Source: Bacteroidota bacterium (GTDB taxonomy: Bacteria; Bacteroidota; Bacteroidia; Flavobacteriales; Flavobacteriaceae). Taken from it: a stretch of DNA of 20,054 nucleotides. The position numbers and the translations under genes are program-made. This document shows, piece by piece, positions 8,443-15,180 of this stretch; the stretch's first letter is position 1; every line of letters begins with the position of its first letter. The notes below the pieces were generated by a model that was not told where the DNA came from, made no database searches, and saw nothing but the letters and a program-made list of their open reading frames with translations. The stretch is from assembly GCA_009937085.1 (NCBI GenBank), contig JAACDD010000103.1, positions 1 to 20,054 of the forward strand, written 5' to 3'.

Positions 8443-9833
8443 ATATTAACGAAACCATTGTAGCCTTATCTACCGTTCCTGGTGCTGCTGCTATTGCGGT
8501 AGTTCGCCTTAGTGGTGATGATGCCATTGCTATTGCCGATAAATGCTTTCGCTCAAGGTTTAATAAAAAACTTAAAGCGCAAAGCACGCACAGCCTGCTC
8601 CTTGGCGACTTTTATCAAAACAATACGCTATTGGACGAAGTATTACTTGCTGTTTTTAAAAATCCAAACTCTTACACTGGTGAGGATGTGGTAGAAATTT
8701 CATGTCATGGCTCGGTCTATGTGCAACAACAAGTATTGCAAACGTTACAAGATTTGGGTGCTCGATTGGCAGAACCCGGTGAGTTTACACTACGTGCGTT
8801 TTTGAATAAAAAAATGGATTTGGCACAAGCAGAAGCAGTGGCAGATCTTATCGCTTCTGAAAGTGAAGCGGCGCATCATATTGCTGTGCAACACCTTAGA
8901 GGTGGAATTAGCAGCAGTTTAGGGGAATTACGTGAACGCTTGCTTTCATTTGCTTCCCTGATTGAGTTAGAACTCGATTTTAGCGAAGAAGATGTGGCGT
9001 TTGCGGATCGTAAACAACTCAACGAACTGATCATTGCCATTAGGGAAACCCTCAAAAATCTATTGGACTCTTTTGCTACGGGGAATGCAGTAAAAAACGG
9101 AATTCCTGTTGCTTTGGTGGGAAAACCGAACGCAGGGAAATCATCGTTGTTAAACGCCTTGTTAGACGAAGAGAAAGCCTTGGTTTCGGATATTGAAGGG
9201 ACAACTAGAGATAGCATTGAGGACACCTTGACTATTGGTGGAATTCAGTATCGGTTTATAGATACGGCTGGACTACGCAAAACGGAAGATACGGTAGAAG
9301 CCATGGGCGTAAAACGTACCCAAGAAAAAATGGATACTGCGTCCATAATTTTATATGTTGTTGATCCGCAAACCCAAACCGCAACCGAAACAGTAGATGC
9401 ACTAAAAAGTATGCATCGCAAAGACACCACCCTACTGCTTGTTATCAATAAAAAAGATTTGCTCACTGAAAAAATAATCGACCATTACACCAAAGCGTTA
9501 GCAACCTTAGCAGTGGAAAAACTTGTGTTTGCGACCATGTATATCAGTACAAAAAGTAAAGCGGATATTGAAGCTTTAAAGACACACTTCAGCGGACAAT
9601 TGCAATGGAACACCGGAACTGCACTTATTAGCAATCAGCGGCATTGGGCAGCCTTGCAAGCCGCCATGAAAAGTATAAGCGAAGTAGCGCAAGGCATTGA
9701 AGAAAACCGCAGTAGCGATTTACTAGCCATTGACATTCGGCAAACACTACATGAACTTGGAACCATTACGGGTGAAGTTACTACAGATGATATTTTAGGG
9801 AATATTTTTGCGAACTTCTGTATAGGGAAGTAA
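8439..9833 (+). CDS. mnmE: tRNA modification GTPase MnmE
   Basis: MnmE, with MnmG, installs the carboxymethylaminomethyl (or aminomethyl) group on the wobble uridine of certain tRNAs, using a formyl-tetrahydrofolate-derived carbon. The 464 residues match the family length. An N-terminal folate-binding domain (TIVALSTVPGAAAIAVVRLS) is followed by the helical domain, split by a G domain with G1 GKPNAGKSS from residue 228, G2 GTTRDS at 254-259, G3 DTAG at 275-278 and G4 NKKD at 337-340. The protein ends in FCIGK, whose cysteine is the conserved catalytic residue. The start is TTG at 8439, inside the overlap TTGA with the upstream stop; the sequence aligns with family N termini from this point and no better start exists nearby. 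It is last in the operon with the barrel and GNAT-like genes. No clear terminator follows. Confidence 0.96.
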   Translation: MNINETIVALSTVPGAAAIAVVRLSGDDAIAIADKCFRSRFNKKLKAQSTHSLLLGDFYQNNTLLDEVLLAVFKNPNSYTGEDVVEISCHGSVYVQQQVLQTLQDLGARLAEPGEFTLRAFLNKKMDLAQAEAVADLIASESEAAHHIAVQHLRGGISSSLGELRERLLSFASLIELELDFSEEDVAFADRKQLNELIIAIRETLKNLLDSFATGNAVKNGIPVALVGKPNAGKSSLLNALLDEEKALVSDIEGTTRDSIEDTLTIGGIQYRFIDTAGLRKTEDTVEAMGVKRTQEKMDTASIILYVVDPQTQTATETVDALKSMHRKDTTLLLVINKKDLLTEKIIDHYTKALATLAVEKLVFATMYISTKSKADIEALKTHFSGQLQWNTGTALISNQRHWAALQAAMKSISEVAQGIEENRSSDLLAIDIRQTLHELGTITGEVTTDDILGNIFANFCIGK

Positions 9834-10037
9834 CATCATAGCTTTATAAACGTTCAAATCTAAATTACAGAAAAACTAACCTGTAGGGTAGTGAAGAATT
9901 AAGTCCTAAAAAGCGAAAAGGCCAAAAAGAGAGCCAACCATAGCTATTCAATTTGACCAATTCAATTAGGAGGTGCAAATATATGTTAAATAGTTAGGGT
10001 TTGGTTTATAAAAACTGAATTATCTCCTAGAAAATAA
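9834..10037. other. 204-bp region without a gene, behind mnmE
   Basis: No convincing coding frame or known RNA is visible. It holds an 8-bp direct repeat ATTCAATT (9946-9953 and 9960-9967, 14-bp period), directly followed by AGGAGG. Then comes CAAATATA at 9976-9983, which on the minus strand reads TATATTTG, a match to the TAnnTTTG promoter element but without a TTG at proper distance. The sequence TAGGAG (9967-9972) has a distant inverted copy CTCCTA (10024-10029). It separates the 3' ends of two convergent transcription units (mnmE and the small membrane protein pair), yet no strong hairpin terminator was found. Confidence 0.6.
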
Positions 10038-10229
10038 TTACGCCCTGTTTTTTGGTTTTTTATTGGGTATGCGTCCTTGGTTGCCCATGCCGTCTAAGTC
10101 TTGTATATCGTAATCCTCCGCAGAGTTGCGCTGTTTTGCCTTGTATTGGCTTGTTACGATACTAAGTAAAAAGTACCCGTACACCACCACAATAGCTAAT
10201 CCGATAAAGAACATTATTTTATTTGACAT
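10038..10229 (-). CDS. Small single-span membrane protein, unknown function
   Basis: The 63-residue product has one N-terminal membrane helix at about residues 5-25 (IMFFIGLAIVVVYGYFLLSI). A hydrophilic tail follows, first basic (SQYKAKQR), then acidic (SAEDYDIQDLDG), and basic again at the end (NKKPKNRA). I do not recognise a named family. I consider it real because it starts with ATG inside an 11-bp overlap with another small membrane protein gene on the same strand, because the helix/charge layout is protein-like, and because no gene occupies the opposite strand. A purine-rich stretch (CGAAGAAAAG) just before the ATG may serve as ribosome binding site. Orientation of the tail is uncertain; the lysines behind the helix suggest a cytoplasmic C terminus. 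Confidence 0.6.
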   Translation of the reverse strand: MSNKIMFFIGLAIVVVYGYFLLSIVTSQYKAKQRNSAEDYDIQDLDGMGNQGRIPNKKPKNRA

Positions 10230-10392
10230 CTTTTCTTCGTTGTCTTATGGCTATAGCAAAACCCAAAATAGTTATGGGCCAAAGCCCTACATAAATTCCT
10301 TCCAGTTCATTTCCTGTAAACCACAAAAAAACGGAATAGACAAAACTGACAAAAGCGAGCAGTATAGGATAGTATGTCTTTAAGAATTTCAT
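10219..10392 (-). CDS. 57-aa two-span membrane protein, unknown function
   Basis: The frame begins with ATG at 10392 and ends with TAA at 10221-10219, below the size cut-off of many gene finders. The translation begins MKFLKTYYPILLAFVSFVYS and contains two hydrophobic segments, about residues 8-26 and 35-49, joined by the polar link TGNELEGIY, with a basic end RQRRKDVK. Basic residues at both ends suggest a hairpin with both termini in the cytoplasm. It is first of a two-gene unit and overlaps the following small membrane gene by 11 bp. The region upstream (10393-10480) is the 88-bp divergent space shared with the sugar transporter; no good TAnnTTTG box was found for this direction. I recall similar short proteins in Flavobacteriaceae, but can assign no function. 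Confidence 0.6.
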   Translation of the reverse strand: MKFLKTYYPILLAFVSFVYSVFLWFTGNELEGIYVGLWPITILGFAIAIRQRRKDVK

Positions 10393-10480
10393 TATGCGTT
10401 GTTTAGATTCACAATTTAATCAAATTTTAATAAGTACAACATGTTTTTAATCGTATTCGTTTACTTCCTATCTTGAACTC

Positions 10481-11779
10481 ATGAAAAATAAAGAGGTAAA
10501 CACAAAAAGTGCTATTGCGATAATAGCAGGATTGTTCTTTATTTTTGGTTTTATTACATGGGTAAATGGAGCACTAATTCCGTTTATGAAAGCCATACAT
10601 GACCTTTCAGACTCGCAAGCCTATTTGGTTGCTTCAGCCTCATATATTTCATTTGTAGTTATGGCACTTCCTGCAGCCTATGCCTTAAAAAAAATAGGAT
10701 ACCGAAATGGGATTTCCTTAGGGCTCGTTATAATGGCAATAGGTGCTGCAATTTTTATTCCTGCTGCAAATGCCAGAGCGTATAGCGTTTTTTTAATAGC
10801 CATATTCATTCAAGGCACTGGTATGACCCTGTTGCAAACGGCAGCAAATCCATACATTACCGTATTAGGTCCCATAGAAAGTGCTGCCAAACGCATTGCG
10901 ATTATGGGTATTTCCAACAAAATTGCAGGTGCGTTAGGTTCTGTCATTTTTGGAACCTTACTTCTTTCTGGAATGGATAAAGTGAAAGCACAGCTATCAA
11001 CTGTTACGCCTACACAAAGAGAAATCGTACTTGACACCATGGCAGAAAGTGTTATCCTTCCGTATGTGGTCATGACCATCGTTCTTGCGCTACTGGGTTT
11101 TCTTATTCGTTTAGCACCGCTACCCACAATTGTGCTTTCAGAAGAACAAACAAAAAAAGACACAACCAAAACTTCTGTTTTTCAATTTCCGCATGTATGG
11201 ATTGGGATGTTAACGCTATTTGCTTACGTTGGTGCTGAAGTAATTGCTGGTGATACCATCATTGCTTATGGAATTTCTTTGGGAATCCCTCCAGAAAAAG
11301 CACGCTTTTTCACCATGTATACCCTATTGGCTATGGTAGTCACTTACAGTATCGGCGTCGTGTTAATTCCTAAGTATATAAGTCAAAAAAATGCGCTTTC
11401 CATCAGTGCCCTTTTGGGGATTCTTTTTTCAATCTGTATCCTAAATACAACTGGACTAACCTCGGTATTTTTTGTTGCTGCTTTGGGAATTGCCAACGCC
11501 CTTGTATGGCCCGCTGTTTGGCCACTCACCTTAAATGGTTTGGGCTCTTTTACAAAAAAAGCCTCTGCCTTGCTTATCATGGCTATTTCTGGGGGTGCAA
11601 TTATTCCGCCTCTTTATGGTCGTTTGGTAGATAAAGCCAATGCGGCAAATCAGGTTTTGGGGATGTCAGAAGACATTGCACTTGCTACAGCAGGAAACCA
11701 AAGCTATTGGATTTTACTTCCTTGCTACGTCTTAATATTATATTTTGCATTACACGGCCACCGACTATCCAGAAAATAA
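10481..11779 (+). CDS. Sugar transporter of the FHS family (major facilitator superfamily)
   Basis: The 432-residue inner-membrane protein has about 12 hydrophobic helices. The family hallmark GTGMTLLQTAANPYITVLGP lies in the first half, at about residues 112-131; this matches the fucose/glucose-galactose proton symporters (FucP and GluP type), which bring sugars in with protons. A hydrophilic stretch with SEEQTKKDTTK, near residues 220-231, is the central cytoplasmic loop between the six-helix halves. The start is ATG at 10481; TATCTTGA 4 bp upstream resembles the TAnnTTTG box with two mismatches. It stands alone, divergent from the small membrane protein pair, and the T-rich sequence behind it (11791-11810) has no convincing hairpin. 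Which sugar it carries cannot be read; no catabolic genes sit next to it. Confidence 0.88.
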   Translation: MKNKEVNTKSAIAIIAGLFFIFGFITWVNGALIPFMKAIHDLSDSQAYLVASASYISFVVMALPAAYALKKIGYRNGISLGLVIMAIGAAIFIPAANARAYSVFLIAIFIQGTGMTLLQTAANPYITVLGPIESAAKRIAIMGISNKIAGALGSVIFGTLLLSGMDKVKAQLSTVTPTQREIVLDTMAESVILPYVVMTIVLALLGFLIRLAPLPTIVLSEEQTKKDTTKTSVFQFPHVWIGMLTLFAYVGAEVIAGDTIIAYGISLGIPPEKARFFTMYTLLAMVVTYSIGVVLIPKYISQKNALSISALLGILFSICILNTTGLTSVFFVAALGIANALVWPAVWPLTLNGLGSFTKKASALLIMAISGGAIIPPLYGRLVDKANAANQVLGMSEDIALATAGNQSYWILLPCYVLILYFALHGHRLSRK

Positions 11780-11873
11780 GCGATTTAACGTATTTATTTT
11801 TTTTTAAAAATTAACACAAGAAAATACACCTAATCAACGTTTTACTATTAATTTTACATTTATAAATAAATTG

Positions 11874-12740
11874 ATGATGAATAAAATCCTAATCCTGCTG
11901 CTTGCAGTCCCTGTACTGTTTTCTTCGTGTGTGTCTCAAAAAAAATACAGCGCACTAGAAACTAGTCATAAAGAAACCAAAGATTTACTAAATACTGCAT
12001 CCGTTAAGCTTAACTCCTGCATAGATGAAAAAGCAAAAAGCGATGCCAATGTTACGGCACTTCGTGATCAAATCAACTTCTTAAAGGCGAACAATCAAGA
12101 GCTTATCAATAATATGGGTAATCTTACGACACTATCGCAAAAAGGTGCTGAAAATCTAGAACGTTCTTTAGAGTCTTTAAAAGAAAAAGACATCCGTATC
12201 ACACGTATGCAAGATGCGGTTACACGTAGAGATTCCGTTACCCTAGCTTTGGTAACAAGTCTTAAGGGTGCACTTGTTGACATCAACGACTCTGATATAG
12301 AAGTTAATGTTGAAAAAGGTGTGGTGTTTATTTCTATTTCGGATAAACTTTTATTCCGTAGTGGAAGCTACTCGGTTACTAACCGTGCAAAAGAAGTGTT
12401 AGGCAAAGTAGCACGCGTTATCAATGATAAAACAGATTTAGAATTTATGGTTGAGGGACACACAGATAATGTTCCTGTAAAAACAGATAGCAATGTGCTT
12501 GTAGATAATTGGGATTTGAGTGTAAAACGTGCAACAGCAGTGGTACGTATTCTTCAAGAAGACTTCTTAGTAGATCCAGCACGCATGACTGCTGCAGGTC
12601 GTAGCTCTTATGTCCCAATTGATGACAACAGTACACTTACAGGACGTGCTAAAAACAGAAGAACACGAATAGTTGTACTTCCAAAACTTGACCAATTCTT
12701 TGATTTATTAGAAAAAGGAATGGAAGCCGCTTCTAACTAA
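11874..12740 (+). CDS. OmpA-family peptidoglycan-binding lipoprotein
   Basis: This 288-residue protein is predicted to be an envelope lipoprotein anchoring to peptidoglycan. A hydrophobic signal ends in the lipobox LFSSC, with the lipidated cysteine at residue 19. Residues about 25-130 are a charged, heptad-like helical region (probably coiled coil). The OmpA/MotB C-terminal domain occupies about 150-275, with EGHTDN at 194-199, a DLSVKRA helix and NRRTRI from N261; the aspartate and arginine of these motifs bind diaminopimelate in the family. TTG 11871, ATG 11874 and ATG 11877 are consecutive in-frame starts; I take the first ATG, and all give the same mature lipoprotein. TACATTTA at 11855-11862 is one base off the TAnnTTTG box. 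A strong terminator follows the stop. It has no evident operon partner. Confidence 0.88.
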   Translation: MMNKILILLLAVPVLFSSCVSQKKYSALETSHKETKDLLNTASVKLNSCIDEKAKSDANVTALRDQINFLKANNQELINNMGNLTTLSQKGAENLERSLESLKEKDIRITRMQDAVTRRDSVTLALVTSLKGALVDINDSDIEVNVEKGVVFISISDKLLFRSGSYSVTNRAKEVLGKVARVINDKTDLEFMVEGHTDNVPVKTDSNVLVDNWDLSVKRATAVVRILQEDFLVDPARMTAAGRSSYVPIDDNSTLTGRAKNRRTRIVVLPKLDQFFDLLEKGMEAASN

Positions 12741-12763
12741 TTACAGGATTTTATAACGATTTT

Positions 12764-12789
12764 AAAGCTGCCTTCGGGCAGCTTTTTTT
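12764..12789 (+). terminator. Intrinsic terminator behind the OmpA-family gene
   Basis: A perfect 9-bp stem AAAGCTGCC (12764-12772) and GGCAGCTTT (12777-12785) closes a TTCG tetraloop on a C-G pair, followed by a T run through 12789. It ends the rightward transcript 24 bp after its stop. On the other strand the stem is followed only by TTT, so it may act weakly on the convergent helicase gene, whose stop codon uses the last bases of the T run. Confidence 0.93.
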
Positions 12790-15085
12790 ATGAGACTATT
12801 TTAAGTTTCGCAAAACGCAGCAGCAAGTTTTTTTCTCCCGACTGATCAAAGCGAATAAGCGCTTTTGCATCGTTATCGCTGCCCTCTATATTTAGGACTG
12901 TTCCAAAACCAAAACGACTGTGGGAAACACGCGCACCATTCGTAATTTCAGATACCTCTAGCGTTGGCGCAACATTTGTTTTAGAAACGGCTTTCATACG
13001 CGCCTTTGGAGGAACAGCTGTGGTTTTCTTTGTTTGTAAGGATTTAAACCGAACTCTGTTGGGGTCTGGTGCATCAAAAACTGAAGTGTCCATCATGGGT
13101 TTAAACGTATAATCGTCTTTCACCACTTGATTATCCACACAAGACTCATCCAATTCAGTCAAAAACCTACTGGGTTCTGCATCGATAATTTTCCCCCAAC
13201 GATATCTGGATAGTGTATAGGTCAACGTAACGCGTTTCTCAGCACGTGTCAGTGCCACATAAAACAAGCGTCGTTCTTCTTCTAACTCTGCGCGTGTATT
13301 TACACTCATGGCAGAGGGAAATAAATCTTCTTCTAATCCAACGATATAAACATTAGGGAATTCCAATCCTTTAGCAAGGTGAATGGTCATCAGCGATACG
13401 GCATTTTCATCTTGCACCTCGTTATCAAAATCGGTTGCCAGCGCAACGTCTTCTAAAAATTCAACTAGCGAACCCGTAGCATCGACAAGTTCACGCTGCC
13501 CTTCGACAAAATCTTTAATCCCGTTTAGCAGTTCCTCAATGTTTTCTACACGAGTAATTGCTTCAGGAGTACCTTCTTTTTTAAGCTCGGTTACCAACCC
13601 AACTTTCTTGGTAACTAAATCCGCCATTTCAAAGGCATCAAGAGTATCAAGCTGCGTTCTGAATGACGCAATCATGGTATAGAAGTTCATCAATTTGGTG
13701 CGCGTTCCCGCATTGATATTTAGTGGCAGTTCTTGTACCTGCTCCAACACTTCAAACAATGTACGTTGATGGGTTTTCGCGGCCACAATAAGCTTATCGA
13801 TAGTCGTTTGTCCAATACCACGCATTGGATAATTGATAATACGCTTAAGACTTTCTTCGTCGCTTGGGTTTATCAAAAGGCGTAAATACGCCAATACATC
13901 TTTGATTTCTTTTCGTTGATAGAACGACACACCGCCGTAAACCCTGTAAGGAATGTTTCGCTTACGAAGCGAGTCTTCCATGGCTCTTGACTGCGCATTT
14001 GTACGGTAGAGAATAGCAAAATCTTCGTAGCCTAATTGCGATTGCATGGCACGCTCAAAAATATCCCCGGCTACATAACGGCCCTCTTCTCCATCTGTTG
14101 GACTACGGTGAATGATAATTTTATGCCCCTCGGGATTTGCCGTCCACACATTTTTCTCTAAGCGGTTAGTATTGTGTACAATAACGGCATTAGCAGCCTG
14201 TACAATACTCCCCGAAGAACGGTAGTTTTGTTCCAATCGATATACGCCAGCATCAGGGTAATCGCGCTGAAAATTCAAGATATTCTGAATATTCGCTCCT
14301 CGAAATGCATAAATACTTTGTGCATCATCACCAACAACACAAATATTTTGATAGCGATCTGCCAAAGCACGAACAATAAGGTATTGCGAGTGATTTGTAT
14401 CTTGATACTCGTCAACCAAAATATAGCGGAAACGTTCTTGATATTTTGCCAATACATCTGGAAAACGATTCAATAACTCATTCGTTTTAAGCAGTAGATC
14501 ATCAAAATCCATAGCTCCTGCTTTAAAGCATCTATCTACATATTCTTTGTAAATAGCCCCCATTTCTGGACGTTTTGACTCACGGTCTGCCTCAACAAGT
14601 TCAGGGTTGTTGTAATACGCACGAACCGTAATAAGGCTGTTTTTAAAAGAAGATATACGTGCGCGAATCTGCTTTACTTTATATAAATCTTTATCGAGTT
14701 TTAATTCTTTGATAACAGACGACAATAATCGCTCAGAGTCTTGGGTGTCGTAAATTGTAAAGCTAGCGGGATATCCTAACCTATCAGCTTCGGAACGAAG
14801 TATTCGAGCAAATACGGAGTGAAAGGTCCCCATCCATAAGTTTTTTGCTTCGCTCTCCCCTACAATTTGAGCGATACGCGCTTTCATTTCTCGGGCAGCT
14901 TTGTTGGTGAACGTAAGGGCTAAAATGGAAAACGAATCAACGCCTTGTTGCATCAAATACGCAATTCGGTACGTTAAGACACGTGTTTTTCCCGAGCCTG
15001 CACCTGCAATAACCATCAACGGTCCCTCTTTGTGAACCGTGGGTTTCTGTTGGGCATCGTTAAGTAATTGGAGGTAGTTTTCCAA
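12788..15085 (-). CDS. uvrD: UvrD/PcrA-type superfamily 1A DNA helicase
   Basis: This 765-residue ATP-dependent 3'-to-5' helicase would unwind DNA in excision and mismatch repair and clear proteins from forks. Motifs in order: Q-motif region LNDAQQKP at residues 8-15, Walker A AGAGSGKT at 27-34, Walker B DEYQDTN at 225-231, GDDAQSIYAFRGA, QNYRS, the late motif LMTIHLAKGLEFPNVYIVGL, and VALTRA. The C terminus has the small Tudor-like domain of PcrA/UvrD (GARVSHSRFGFGTVLNIEG, then LLLRFAKLKIV), which in PcrA helps bind RNA polymerase; this separates it from Rep-like helicases. The start is TTG at 15085: only three codons separate it from an upstream stop, and the next ATG (residue 24) would leave too little before the Walker motif. 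It is divergent from recG across 95 bp. Confidence 0.93.
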   Translation of the reverse strand: MENYLQLLNDAQQKPTVHKEGPLMVIAGAGSGKTRVLTYRIAYLMQQGVDSFSILALTFTNKAAREMKARIAQIVGESEAKNLWMGTFHSVFARILRSEADRLGYPASFTIYDTQDSERLLSSVIKELKLDKDLYKVKQIRARISSFKNSLITVRAYYNNPELVEADRESKRPEMGAIYKEYVDRCFKAGAMDFDDLLLKTNELLNRFPDVLAKYQERFRYILVDEYQDTNHSQYLIVRALADRYQNICVVGDDAQSIYAFRGANIQNILNFQRDYPDAGVYRLEQNYRSSGSIVQAANAVIVHNTNRLEKNVWTANPEGHKIIIHRSPTDGEEGRYVAGDIFERAMQSQLGYEDFAILYRTNAQSRAMEDSLRKRNIPYRVYGGVSFYQRKEIKDVLAYLRLLINPSDEESLKRIINYPMRGIGQTTIDKLIVAAKTHQRTLFEVLEQVQELPLNINAGTRTKLMNFYTMIASFRTQLDTLDAFEMADLVTKKVGLVTELKKEGTPEAITRVENIEELLNGIKDFVEGQRELVDATGSLVEFLEDVALATDFDNEVQDENAVSLMTIHLAKGLEFPNVYIVGLEEDLFPSAMSVNTRAELEEERRLFYVALTRAEKRVTLTYTLSRYRWGKIIDAEPSRFLTELDESCVDNQVVKDDYTFKPMMDTSVFDAPDPNRVRFKSLQTKKTTAVPPKARMKAVSKTNVAPTLEVSEITNGARVSHSRFGFGTVLNIEGSDNDAKALIRFDQSGEKNLLLRFAKLKIVS

Positions 15086-15166
15086 AGCGCAGATTTAAAA
15101 GTGAAAATAGCCAAACCACAACGCTTGTTAAAGACCCATCGCAAATAGTTATTAACAGGAAACTAC

Positions 15167-15174
15167 TATCTTCG
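15167..15174 (+). promoter_or_regulatory. Possible -7 element of recG
   Basis: TATCTTCG differs in one base from the TAnnTTTG element and lies 6 bp before the recG ATG. No TTG is found at the expected upstream distance, so this is a weak call. Confidence 0.25.
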
Positions 15175-15180
15175 TTTTTT

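Noticed and set aside
9849..9858. GTTCAAATC resembling a tRNA T-loop
   Set aside because: The flanking bases do not pair as a T-stem and there is no anticodon arm or acceptor stem around it.
9983..9997. Four-codon frame ATG TTA AAT AGT TAG behind AGGAGG
   Set aside because: Too short to judge as a gene, and the AT-rich start overlaps the minus-strand promoter-like box, which explains the sequence equally well.
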